Positions 1 through 7,582 of a stretch of 18,851 bases of DNA are shown piece after piece. Below the pieces are notes generated by a model. The model was not told the origin of the DNA, searched no databases, and saw nothing but the letters and a program-made list of their open reading frames with translations. Position 1 is the stretch's first letter. Every line of letters begins with the position of its first letter. The position numbers were made by a program, and so were the translations under genes. The DNA lies in the NCBI GenBank assembly GCA_020200675.1, contig JAIVIG010000291.1, positions 1 to 18,851 of the forward strand. The letters run 5' to 3'. This stretch comes from Actinomycetota bacterium. GTDB lineage: Bacteria > Actinomycetota > Rubrobacteria > Rubrobacterales > Rubrobacteraceae.

Positions 1-636
1 GCTGCCGTCGCCTCGCCGCCGCCGGAGTGTGCGATGTAGTTGATCTCCGCCGGGTCCACCCCGGCCTCCTGGGCGAGCAGCCCGACCAGGATCTGGTCCG
101 TCCCGCCGGCGGAGCCCCCGCCCCAGCTAATGCTCCCCGGATCGGCCCTGAAGGCTTCCACGAGCTGCTCGAGGGTCTGGTACTCCGAATCGGCCGGTAC
201 CACTATGGCCTCCCACTCCGTGAGCAGGCTGGCGATAGGCGTCGCCTGGTTGACCTCCACCGGGGAGTCATTGGTCTGTATCGCCCCTAGCATCACCAGC
301 CCCATGACCATCAGCTGGTTCGGGTCTCCGGCGTTGTCGCTGACGAACTGGGCGAGCCCTATCGTTCCTCCGGCGCCGCCGACGTTGTAGACCTCGACGT
401 TCTCCTCGACGATCCCACCCTCAGTCAGGGCGCTCTGCATGGCGCGCGGTCTGGTCCCACCCGCCTCCGGGGTCCGCCGGCGCCATGATCTCGACGTCCC
501 CTTCAGGGTAATCGTCCCCGGCGCTACCGCCGCCGCAAGCACCAGGCGCTAACAACACCAGGAGCAGTGCGCCCAAAACTATACTTGCCCGAAAGCTCCT
601 ACTCGGCCCGACCTCGCCGCATACCCTGGATCTCAC
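1..636 (-). pseudogene. TctC/Bug-family tripartite tricarboxylate transporter solute-binding lipoprotein, frameshifted and cut by the window edge
   Basis: The minus-strand reading starts at a GTG (634-636) with a weak purine-rich site just upstream. It opens with a hydrophobic signal segment ending in a lipobox-like LAPGAC (Cys about residue 34), followed by EIMAPADPGGGWDQTAR, the N-terminal strand and ligand loop typical of TctC/Bug binding proteins. Directly after this, at the GCGCGC run near 441-449, the frame breaks and the original frame stops at 421-423. Shifting frame restores family sequence to the left edge: a GGAGG loop, then SWGGGSAGGTDQILVGLLAQ, then AGVDPAEINYIAHSGGGEA. Loss of two bases (or gain of one) in the GC dinucleotide run would explain the break. 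By family knowledge the protein sits outside the membrane and delivers carboxylates to TctAB, whose genes would lie beyond the window. A sequencing error cannot be excluded. Confidence 0.
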
Positions 637-780
637 ACGCCCCTCATTTCCCCGTGAACCCCGACGCCCCGTGACAGTTGCATCATTATCGGCGAACGCC
701 TCCGGCCGTTCAACTTTGGGCTACCGTGGGCGGCTGCCGGCAAAGTGTGTCTTCACCCAGCCTGTCCCGAAGGTTGCGGG

Positions 781-794
781 TATACTGCTTCTCG
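781..794 (+). promoter_or_regulatory. Candidate -10 box placed for a leaderless start
   Basis: TATACT at 781-786 lies seven bases before the GTG at 794. A transcript starting the usual distance downstream would begin at or next to that GTG, and no Shine-Dalgarno sequence precedes it. No good -35 box is visible. The same TATACT hexamer recurs at 1657-1662 before the next gene. Inference from position only. Confidence 0.35.
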
Positions 795-1624
795 TGGAAA
801 GGTTGCAGACGGCGTCGTTCGGCATCGACGAGGAACGGATAGCGTGGGAGGGGCTTGCCTCCGCCTGCTCTCCACCCATAAGGAGGCTCGGGGCCTTTCT
901 GCTCGTCGGGTTCGCGGCCTTCGTTGCCACGACAACCGCCCTGGTGCTGATTTACAACGTCTTCGGGGCACGAAGCGTCGAGGGCCAGGGGGTCTCTGTT
1001 CCCTCGGCGGCATTCTATGGCGCCATGTCCTTCAGCCTCGCGCTCGGCGTCGTGGGGTACCTGTTCTGGCTCTTCAGGAGCCTTCGCCTGTATGGCGCGT
1101 TCTCGAGGGTGCTGCGTCGGGGCGGACTCCATCCGAAGCGACCGACCGCCAGGGGGCTCGGGGTTTACTCCGACGAACAGCTCCTCGCCCTCCGCTCGCG
1201 CTACGAGAACCTCGGAGAACAGCGTCTCGAAGAACTCTTCGAGGCAACATTCGGGTTCCATGCAGACGACTCGTTCACCCTGGGACCCCTGAACGTCCTG
1301 CCGGGTACGTTCGAGATGAACGCCCTGCGGGTCGAGTGGGAGGCCAGCCTGATCCTCCGTTCCGAGGAGCCGCAGCCGGAGATCGGATGGTGGACCGAGA
1401 GCCGCCACGGCCTCCTTCCCCGCAAGGCCGACGAGGTGCGCAAGCTCGTCTACGCCCTGCGCTACACCGAGGACTCCGTCCGGGCCCTCAAGCGCCGCTA
1501 CGGCTACCGGGCCGACCGCTGGCACACTACCGTCCCCGAAGGCAAGCTCTGGGACGCGGTCCGCGACTACGAGGACGCCCGCCGTATCCAAGCCGCCCTC
1601 CACCGCAAATCCCGCGTTAGATAG
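794..1624 (+). CDS. Uncharacterised two-helix membrane protein
   Basis: I do not recognise the family. From the GTG at 794 the product is about 276 residues. A short charged N-terminus is followed by two hydrophobic helices at roughly residues 33-57 and 70-95, then a hydrophilic C-terminal region of about 180 residues rich in Arg and Glu with no metal or nucleotide motif I can name. The topology suggests both ends in the cytoplasm. An earlier in-frame GTG at 671 would add 41 residues (rich in Ser, Ala and Arg) that do not look like a signal peptide. I prefer 794 because of its codon use and the -10 box just upstream. The gene is divergent from the tctC-like gene and is followed after 78 bases by the DASS transporter gene, which has its own ribosome site. 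Coding potential is convincing; function is unknown. Confidence 0.7.
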   Translation: MERLQTASFGIDEERIAWEGLASACSPPIRRLGAFLLVGFAAFVATTTALVLIYNVFGARSVEGQGVSVPSAAFYGAMSFSLALGVVGYLFWLFRSLRLYGAFSRVLRRGGLHPKRPTARGLGVYSDEQLLALRSRYENLGEQRLEELFEATFGFHADDSFTLGPLNVLPGTFEMNALRVEWEASLILRSEEPQPEIGWWTESRHGLLPRKADEVRKLVYALRYTEDSVRALKRRYGYRADRWHTTVPEGKLWDAVRDYEDARRIQAALHRKSRVR

Positions 1625-1656
1625 GAACCAGCCCTTCCAACACTTCTAAGTCTATG

Positions 1657-1662
1657 TATACT
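1657..1662 (+). promoter_or_regulatory. Candidate -10 box upstream of the DASS transporter gene
   Basis: TATACT at 1657-1662 lies about 40 bases before the ATG at 1703. A poor -35 match (TTCCAA, 1635-1640) stands 16 bases upstream. A strong GGAGGAGG ribosome site follows at 1691-1700. This suggests the transporter gene and the phosphatase gene behind it have their own promoter. Confidence 0.35.
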
Positions 1663-1702
1663 GCCGCCAGGGGAAGCCTACGATGAGCGGGAGGAGGAGG
1701 GC

Positions 1703-3069
1703 ATGAGCGAGGCGACAAGACCCGGAGGCACTTACCAGACCCTCGACGAGCAGCGAGAGAGACTCTCTCCGGCGGAGGAGCGCTTCGAGCGGTTGCGGCA
1801 GACCATAGGGCTCTTTCTCGGGCCTATCGTCTTCCTCGCGTTGTACCTCATTCCCCTTGGGCTAGAGCCGGAGCAGCAGGCTCTGGCGGCGATCTTCGCC
1901 TTCGTCATCGTTTACTGGCTCACGGAGCCGATCCCCATCCCCGTGACGGCGGTGCTGGCCCTGGCGATGTGCGTGCTCTTCGGGGTAGCCTCGGCGGACG
2001 GCGTATTCGGAGCTTTCGCGTCCGACACGATCTTCCTCTTCATAGGGGCGTTCATCATCGCGCAGGCCATGATGACGCACGGTCTCGACAAGAGGTTCGC
2101 CTTCAGGGTGCTCTCCATCCCGGGGGTGAGCAGCTCCACCTACGGCGTCATCATAGCCTTTGGCGCCCGATCGGCAGCCCGCCGAACCTCATCGGTATCG
2201 GGTTCATCGAGGACGAGACGGGGACGACCATCTCCTTCTTCCAGTGGACCATAACGGCGCTCCCGATCGTGCTGCTCATGTTCCTGGCGCTCTGCGTGAT
2301 CCTGATCCTCCTCAACCGCCCGGAGGTGCGCCGAATCTCGGGCGCCGACGAGTACGTCGCCGAGGAGCGCCGCAGACTCGGCGGTATCTCCGCCGGCGAG
2401 CGCAACACCATCATCGCCTTCGCGGTCGCGGTCACCCTCTGGATCCTCCCCGGAATAGTGAACCTCATCTTGGGAGAAACGTCCACTCCAGCGACCTTCC
2501 TGAAAACTCACCTGAACGAGGGGGTCGTGGCGATCCTCGCCGCGGCGCTCCTCTTCCTCCTGCCGGTCAACTGGTCCGAACGGCGCTTCACCCTCACCTG
2601 GAACGAGGCCGTCCGCATAGACTGGGGCACCATCCTGCTCTTCGGCGCCGGCATCACTTTGGGCAAGCTCCTCTCCGACACCGGGCTCGCCAAGGTCATA
2701 GGCAACGGGGTGACCAACACCCTGGGCGTCACCAGCCTGCTCGGGATAACGCTCCTCGCCACGGTGGTGGCCATCCTCATCTCCGAGACCACGAGCAACA
2801 CCGCCAGCGTGGGAATCGTCGTCCCTATAGTTATACCTATCGCCAACGCCGCGGGGGTGGATCCCCTGGTCCCGGCCCTGGCCGCGATCTTCGGCGCCTC
2901 GTACGGCTTCATGCTCCCGGTCTCCACTCCCCCGAACGCTATCGTCTACGGCTCCGGCATGATCCCGATAACGAAGATGGTCCGCTCCGGCGTCGTCTTC
3001 GACATAATCGGCGCCGTCCTCATAGTCGCCGGTGTCACGGTCATGGTCCAGCTTATCGGGCTCGCGTAA
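1703..3069 (+). pseudogene. DASS/SLC13-family sodium:carboxylate symporter with an out-of-frame internal deletion
   Basis: The ATG at 1703 follows a strong GGAGGAGG site. The first frame gives a cytoplasmic N-terminus, then the helices and the YWLTEPIPIPVTAVLA segment typical of DASS carriers, up to TYGVIIAFGA near 2160, after which it runs into unrelated sequence and stops at 2254. Family sequence resumes in another frame at PIGSPPNLIGIGF (about 2167) and continues to 3069, including ETTSNTAS, the second SNT substrate/sodium motif, and a final PPNAIVYGSG loop. In intact members roughly 60-75 residues separate these two blocks and carry the first SNT motif. That stretch is missing here, so the product cannot be a working symporter in this form. 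The family imports succinate, malate, citrate and similar acids with sodium. The phosphatase gene starts 30 bases downstream and may be co-transcribed. Chimeric assembly is an alternative explanation for the break. Confidence 0.85.
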
Positions 3070-3098
3070 ACGAACCTGGTACTGGGAAGACTTCTCCC

Positions 3099-4757
3099 AT
3101 GTCTACCCTCGTCCTCGGCCCGCTCCTCCGGTATACCGGAGCCCACGACGCCACGATCTGGGTGGAGACCGACGGGCCTTGCGAGGTCGAAGTAGCGGTC
3201 GACGGTACGGGCCATCGCGCACGCACCTTTTCCGTCGAGGGTCACCACTACGCGCTCGTCCTGATCAGGGACCTCGAACCCGGCTCGTACTATGAGTACT
3301 CCGTAGCACTCGACGGAGAGCAGGTCTGGCCGGAAGAGGGCTATCCCTTCCCGACCCCCGCGATCCGAACCATCGCCCCTGACGGCAAACTGGACCTCGC
3401 CTTCGGCTCCTGCCGCGTCTTCGCCCCACACGAGCCCCCGTATACCCTGAAGCGAGGTTTGACCAAGGGCCGGTACGAGCGCGACGCTCTGTATGCGCTG
3501 GCCCTCAGAATGCGCCGCGAGCCCCGCGAGACCTGGCCCGACGCGCTCCTCTTGCTCGGGGACCAGGTCTACGCCGACGAGGTCTCCGCGGGCACCCGCG
3601 ACTTTATCCGCTCCCGGCGCGACCCCGACGAGCCCCCCGGAGAGGAGGTTGCGGACTTCGAGGAGTACACCCACCTCTACTGGGACTCCTGGAAAGACCC
3701 CGCCATCCGCTGGCTCCTCTCCACCGTGCCCTCGGCCATGATCTTCGACGACCACGACGTCAACGACGACTGGAATATCTCGGAGGCCTGGATCCGGCAG
3801 ATAAGGGCCAAGCCGTGGTGGGAGGAGCGCATCGTCAGCGCGTTCGTGTCGTACTGGGTCTACCAACACCTCGGCAACCTCTCTCCCGAGGAACTCGATA
3901 GAGACGAGCTGTTCAGACGGGTGCAAAGAGCCCCGGACGCGACCCGCATCCTGCGCGAGTTCGCTCACAGGGCCGACCGAGAGACCGACGGTACCCGCTG
4001 GAGCTTCCACCGCGATTTTGGTAAGGTCCGCCTCATCGTCATGGACTCGCGCGCCGGACGGGTCTTGAAGGAGCAGCGCCGCTCCATGATCGATGGCGCC
4101 GAGTGGAACTGGATCGAAGAGAAAGCCACTGGCGACTTCGACCACCTCCTGCTCGGCACCTCGCTCCCTTTCCTCCTCTCGCCCGGCCTGCACCACCTCG
4201 AATCTTGGAACGAGGCCGTCTGCGCGGGCGCCTGGGGCAGACCTGCGGCGTGGCTCGGAGAGGGAATCCGCCAGCTCGTGGACCTGGAGCACTGGGCGGC
4301 CTTTCACGACTCCTTCGACGACCTCGCGAACCTCTTGAGGTCCGTCAGCGCGGGAGAACGCTCTCCCAAACGTCCCCCCGCTTCCGTGGTCGTGCTCTCC
4401 GGCGACGTTCATCACGGCTACCTGGCCGAGGTCGGCTTCGGGGACGGCGCGGAGAGCCCCGTCTACCAGGCGACCAGCTCGCCCTTGCGCAACCCGCTCG
4501 GCCTCGCCGAGCGCCTCGTCATGCGAGCAGGCTGGACGAAGCGTGGCGAGCGCGTCGGCAAGACGCTGGCCCGCCTGGCCGGTGCCAAAGAGCCGAATGT
4601 CCGCTGGCGCCTGACGCACAAAGAGCCCTGGTTCGAGAACCACGTCTCCACCCTGCAACTGCGCGGCCGGGAAGCCTCCCTAACAGTCGAGAAGCCCACC
4701 CCGGAGGACATAGAGGAGCCGCGCCTGCACAAGATCCTCGAACACCGCCTGGTTTAG
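3099..4757 (+). CDS. PhoD-like metallophosphatase (alkaline phosphatase D family)
   Basis: The product is 552 residues from the ATG at 3099, which has GGGAAGA eight bases upstream. An N-terminal beta-sandwich-like domain (about residues 1-95) precedes FGSCR (102-106), which marks the start of the PhoD-like phosphatase domain. Metal-binding motifs follow in order: GDQVYAD (154-160), FDDHDVNDDW (216-225) and, near the C-terminus, LSGDVHHGYL. These match the calcineurin-like metallophosphoesterase fold. The PhoD family hydrolyses phosphomonoesters or diesters. No Tat or Sec signal peptide is present, unlike secreted PhoD of Bacillus, so this member is predicted to be cytoplasmic and its substrate is unknown. 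The open reading frame also extends upstream to 2160, but that part is a shadow of the DASS gene. It starts 30 bases after the DASS gene and is probably co-transcribed. No frame damage is seen. Confidence 0.88.
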   Translation: MSTLVLGPLLRYTGAHDATIWVETDGPCEVEVAVDGTGHRARTFSVEGHHYALVLIRDLEPGSYYEYSVALDGEQVWPEEGYPFPTPAIRTIAPDGKLDLAFGSCRVFAPHEPPYTLKRGLTKGRYERDALYALALRMRREPRETWPDALLLLGDQVYADEVSAGTRDFIRSRRDPDEPPGEEVADFEEYTHLYWDSWKDPAIRWLLSTVPSAMIFDDHDVNDDWNISEAWIRQIRAKPWWEERIVSAFVSYWVYQHLGNLSPEELDRDELFRRVQRAPDATRILREFAHRADRETDGTRWSFHRDFGKVRLIVMDSRAGRVLKEQRRSMIDGAEWNWIEEKATGDFDHLLLGTSLPFLLSPGLHHLESWNEAVCAGAWGRPAAWLGEGIRQLVDLEHWAAFHDSFDDLANLLRSVSAGERSPKRPPASVVVLSGDVHHGYLAEVGFGDGAESPVYQATSSPLRNPLGLAERLVMRAGWTKRGERVGKTLARLAGAKEPNVRWRLTHKEPWFENHVSTLQLRGREASLTVEKPTPEDIEEPRLHKILEHRLV

Positions 4758-4758
4758 A

Positions 4759-4897
4759 GTTATCAGTTGTCAGTTTTTGGTTTTCGACCGCCGAGCCGGG
4801 CAGATGGCGAACCGTTGCCGATTCCCACCAATCTCTTGGTGCGGTTCGCGCCACGCGGTCTCGCATTTAAAGAACTGATAACCGAAGACTAACAACT
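4759..4897. repeat. MITE-like intergenic repeat with imperfect inverted AT-rich arms
   Basis: The gap between the phosphatase and cupin genes holds GTTATCAGTT at 4759-4768 and its exact inverse AACTGATAAC at 4873-4882. A second pair, AGTTGTCAGT at 4765-4774 and ACTAACAACT at 4888-4897, is inverse with one mismatch. The AT-rich arms flank a GC-rich core of about 100 bases with no open frame. The motif order is not a simple nested hairpin, so this is more like two inverted copies of a short repeat unit. No transposase is present. Whether it recurs elsewhere in the genome cannot be seen here. Confidence 0.45.
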
Positions 4898-4922
4898 AAA
4901 AAAGCCGACCGGAGGGAGGCAC

Positions 4923-5327
4923 ATGAAATTAGTTTCGACGCGGGACGTGGAGACCCGGCGCGCCCCGGAAGAGTGGTTCACCGGCACCGTGTGGCTGGAC
5001 GCAGCGCCTGCGGGCCCATCTCCCGACGCGGGGGTCTTCCGCGTGCTCTTCGAGCCCGGGGCGCGCACCAACTGGCACACGCACCCCGAAGGACAGATCC
5101 TCTACGTCGTAACCGGAGAAGGGAGAGCGCAAAAGGAAGGCGAGCCGTGGGTCGAGATAGGAACCGGAGACATCGTCTACTTCGCGCCCGGAGAGAAGCA
5201 CTGGCACGGGGCGGGGCCGGAGACATTCATGGTCCACATCGCCGTCAACCCGGCCGCGAACTCCGGCGGCGGCACCGACTGGTTAGGGCCTGTCACGGAC
5301 GAGGAATACGCGGGCGACATCGGTTAA
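4923..5327 (+). CDS. Single-domain cupin, (R)-mandelonitrile-lyase / carboxymuconolactone-decarboxylase-associated type
   Basis: The product is 134 residues, with its ATG after a strong CGGAGGGAGG site. It is a small beta-barrel protein with cupin motif 1 around residues 46-65 (GARTNWHTHPEGQ, ending VTGEG) and motif 2 around 83-105 (GDIVYFAPGEKHWHG). The likely metal ligands are His52, His54, Gln58 and His93. The 3-His-1-Gln set, with Gln replacing the usual Glu, is the arrangement known from manganese-binding bacterial cupins such as the Granulicella hydroxynitrile lyase. That resemblance supports a small metal-dependent enzyme, but it does not establish the substrate. It is too short and single-domain to be a two-domain oxalate decarboxylase, despite the oxalate/formate context further on. 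It lies alone between a repeat and the convergent formate dehydrogenase operon. It could also be a sensor or detoxification protein. Confidence 0.85.
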   Translation: MKLVSTRDVETRRAPEEWFTGTVWLDAAPAGPSPDAGVFRVLFEPGARTNWHTHPEGQILYVVTGEGRAQKEGEPWVEIGTGDIVYFAPGEKHWHGAGPETFMVHIAVNPAANSGGGTDWLGPVTDEEYAGDIG

Positions 5328-5393
5328 GGACCGCACTCGGCAAGCAGGGGCCGGTCTTCGGAGCCCCTTCCGCTTCGTACCAGCCGTTGTCCC

Positions 5394-5418
5394 CGGCCGT
5401 TGGCCCAAAAACCGGCCG
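5394..5418. terminator. Weak hairpin between convergent cupin and nrfD-type genes
   Basis: CGGCCGTT (5394-5401) and AACCGGCCG (5410-5418) can pair with one bulged base. The hairpin lies just beyond the stop of the minus-strand membrane-subunit gene and about 65 bases after the cupin stop. No clear T-run follows on either strand, so this is only a possible bidirectional terminator. Confidence 0.3.
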
Positions 5419-5420
5419 CT

Positions 5421-6458
5421 CTAGATCTTGTCCCCCGGCTCCGGGGCGTTCTCCTTCTTGGCGAAGGTGAAGTACGCCTCGGGGTCGTCGGCGCTCTCAC
5501 GGCCGGCGAGGACGACAGCGAAGCGGAAGGCCAGACCGCCGGCGAGGACAAGCGTCGAGGCGAGGATGCTCTTGCCGCGAGTCTCTTTTCCGAAGAGCAG
5601 CGCGAAGGGGGCAGCGATGCCGGCAAGGAGGGTGCCACCGACGAAGAGCGGCGCTATCTCCTTTGAGAAGAGCGGCTTGCCCCACCTGCCCATTCGCAGG
5701 AGGGAGGCGGCGATCAGGGCCGTCTCCACGAGGATGATGAGCCGCTCCGCTCGCCGGAGCACGTGCAGGGTTCTCTCCTCGCCCCAGCGGCCCAGGTGCA
5801 GGACGAGCGAGAGGTACGAGAGCGCCGTGGAGACGCCCGAGGCGAGGAACGTCGGACCCATGAGCGCCCAGTTGCGCGCCCAGATCGGAACCGAGGTCGC
5901 GCTCAAGAGCGTCCCCGTGTTCGACCCGACGAACAGGGCGACCGGCAGGGCGAGGACGCTGAGGAGACGCGCGGGTATGGCTTTGATCAGGAGCCTGGAG
6001 AGGAAGTTGCGCCCGAGCAACCCGTCTTCGGCGGCCTGGCGCGCCGCTATGAGCCCGCTCAGGTTCCCGTACACGACGAGCGACCAGGTCTGGTTGGACA
6101 TCGGCGAGCGCAGCTTCCAGATACGCATCATGTTGTAGAAGCGCTCGGGCCGTCCGAGGTCCCAGATCAGGAATATCGGGCTCAGGATCATCGCGACGAG
6201 CGCAGTGTACCTGCCGATCCTGATCAGCGCCTGGTCTTTGTGGCCCAGAACGTTGGCCAGCGTCGTGAACAGCTGCACCCCGGCGGCGATACCCCCGATC
6301 CAGAAGTAGATCGGTATCTGCCACGTCCAGTGCGCCTTCTTTATCGGCGGTATGCCGTAGTAGTTCTTGTCCTGCCTCTGGGGATCTGTCTCGGGATGGC
6401 GGGAGGTTTCCACCCCACCGTTCTGCTGCTGTCGGGACGCCTGCGAAACGTCTGTCAT
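5421..6458 (-). CDS. NrfD/PsrC-family membrane subunit of formate dehydrogenase
   Basis: The product is 345 residues from the ATG at 6456-6458, preceded by GAGAGGAGAG, 13 bases after the beta-subunit stop. The hydrophilic N-terminus (about 40 residues) is followed by about eight hydrophobic helices. The family signature LGRPERFYNMMR follows the second helix (residues 101-112), as in NrfD/PsrC proteins. These subunits anchor molybdoenzyme/iron-sulfur modules in the membrane and exchange electrons with menaquinone or ubiquinone without haem. This replaces the di-haem cytochrome b subunit of E. coli FdnI-type enzymes. The position as last gene of the operon supports a three-subunit alpha-beta-NrfD complex. 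The C-terminus is polar and faces the side set by the last helix. The frame is clean throughout. Confidence 0.88.
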   Translation of the reverse strand: MTDVSQASRQQQNGGVETSRHPETDPQRQDKNYYGIPPIKKAHWTWQIPIYFWIGGIAAGVQLFTTLANVLGHKDQALIRIGRYTALVAMILSPIFLIWDLGRPERFYNMMRIWKLRSPMSNQTWSLVVYGNLSGLIAARQAAEDGLLGRNFLSRLLIKAIPARLLSVLALPVALFVGSNTGTLLSATSVPIWARNWALMGPTFLASGVSTALSYLSLVLHLGRWGEERTLHVLRRAERLIILVETALIAASLLRMGRWGKPLFSKEIAPLFVGGTLLAGIAAPFALLFGKETRGKSILASTLVLAGGLAFRFAVVLAGRESADDPEAYFTFAKKENAPEPGDKI

Positions 6459-6471
6459 ACGTCTCTCCTCT

Positions 6472-7308
6472 CTAGTCCCGGAAGGCGAGGGCTACGACCG
6501 CGCCCAGGACCCCGGCGGCGATGGCGCTGGTCACCAGAGCGCCCTTGACCTTCGCCTGGGGCATGAACGGGTGCTCGGGGAGGTTATACGTCTCCGGCTC
6601 GTCCAGGAGGATAAACTTGGAGTGGTTCCCCCCGATGCCGCCGGTCCCTCCCACCTCGGGCGTACCGTAGACGAACGCTTCGGTGTAACCTCTGTCGTGC
6701 AAGGTGGCCACCCTCTCCTCAGCTACCCTCTTCAGCTCCTCGACCTCGCCGAACATGATCGAGTTGGTCGGACAGGCCTTGGCGCAGGCCGGTTCCAACC
6801 CATCGCGCTGGCGGTCGTAGCACAGGGTGCATTTGAAGACCCGGCCGTCCTCCGGGACCTGGGTGATTACGCCGTAGGGGCAGGCCGGGACGCAGTAGCC
6901 GCAACCGTTGCAGACGTCGGGTTGGATGTAGACGTTGTCGAACTCGTTGCGGATGATCGCGCCGGTCGGGCACGCCTGCTGGCACGGTGCCTCGACGCAG
7001 TGCTTGCACACGTCGCTCATGAACGTCCACCGTCCGAGGGCGTCGAGTTCAGCGCCGCCCGGGAGCTGCTCCCGCACGTCCTCGGCGAGCGCTACGAGGT
7101 CCACGTCGCCGGTCAGGCGCCGTTTCTTGGGGTTCTCGATAAAGGCGACGTGGCGCCAGGTGGTGCCGGAGAGTTGCCTGGTGTTGTCGTAGGAGTCGCC
7201 GGTAAGCTCGTAGCCGTCGGCGGGGATCTGGTTCCACTGCTTGCAGGCAACCTCACACGCCTTGCAGCCGATGCAGACCGTGGTGTCGGTCAGGAATCCT
7301 GTCGCCAC
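6472..7308 (-). CDS. Formate dehydrogenase beta subunit, four [4Fe-4S] ferredoxin-type protein
   Basis: The product is 278 residues with a GTG start at 7306-7308 and AAGGGAAG upstream. Sixteen cysteines form four clusters: C12-C15-C18 with C22, C101-C104-C109 with C113, C133-C136-C139 with C143, and C160-C163-C175 with C179. This is the layout of the FdnH/HybA/DmsB electron-transfer family, carrying electrons from the molybdopterin subunit to the membrane subunit. A single C-terminal hydrophobic helix (about 253-275) can anchor it, as in FdnH. It begins one base after the stop of the small 90-residue gene and ends 13 bases before the membrane-subunit gene, so translation is probably coupled. 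All cluster cysteines are present. Confidence 0.92.
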   Translation of the reverse strand: MATGFLTDTTVCIGCKACEVACKQWNQIPADGYELTGDSYDNTRQLSGTTWRHVAFIENPKKRRLTGDVDLVALAEDVREQLPGGAELDALGRWTFMSDVCKHCVEAPCQQACPTGAIIRNEFDNVYIQPDVCNGCGYCVPACPYGVITQVPEDGRVFKCTLCYDRQRDGLEPACAKACPTNSIMFGEVEELKRVAEERVATLHDRGYTEAFVYGTPEVGGTGGIGGNHSKFILLDEPETYNLPEHPFMPQAKVKGALVTSAIAAGVLGAVVALAFRD

Positions 7309-7309
7309 T

Positions 7310-7582
7310 TTACTTCCCTTCTAGCACTCGTCGCCGGATCTCCTCGACCGGGGCGGCCGGGTCTCTCTTTACGCGGAACACCCTGCTACCTAGGGCCATA
7401 TGCTGCGGAGCGTAGATCCGCTCGACCATCCCCGTCCCGATGTTGTAGTAGATCCCGGGACCGAGAACCACACTCCCACGGATGGGCTTGAGGTTCTTCC
7501 TGACAGCCTTAGGGTGCTCGGTAAGCCACGCTCCGAGGTCCATCAGCTCCTGCTGCATCGTCTCGCGGCCCTCGTCGCTCAC
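7310..7582 (-). CDS. Small uncharacterised protein inside the formate dehydrogenase operon
   Basis: The product is 90 residues. The GTG start overlaps the alpha-subunit stop by four bases (GTGA), and the stop lies one base before the beta-subunit start, an arrangement that strongly implies a real, translationally coupled gene. The sequence is soluble, with a predicted helical N-terminus, a central Gly-rich GPGIYYNIGTGMVERIY (41-57) and a basic C-terminus. There are no cysteines, so it does not bind an iron-sulfur cluster through Cys. I do not recognise it. It does not resemble the FdsD-type delta subunit of soluble NAD-linked formate dehydrogenases or the FdhE maturation protein. Placement suggests a small structural subunit or an assembly/selenocysteine-enzyme accessory factor, which is inference only. 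An internal ATG at 7556-7558 would give a product eight residues shorter. Confidence 0.72.
   Translation of the reverse strand: MSDEGRETMQQELMDLGAWLTEHPKAVRKNLKPIRGSVVLGPGIYYNIGTGMVERIYAPQHMALGSRVFRVKRDPAAPVEEIRRRVLEGK

Noticed and set aside
2150..2175. Programmed ribosomal frameshift in the DASS gene
   Set aside because: A whole conserved block including the first SNT motif is absent, so a frameshift alone could not give a normal protein; no slippery heptamer is seen.
2160..3098. Upstream in-frame extension of the phosphatase gene (865 codons in total)
   Set aside because: The extension overlaps the DASS coding sequence in another frame and has unnatural composition; the ATG at 3099 with a ribosome site and normal family start is preferred.
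4923..5327. The cupin as oxalate decarboxylase
   Set aside because: It has a single cupin domain of 134 residues and a Gln ligand; oxalate decarboxylases have two domains with Glu ligands.
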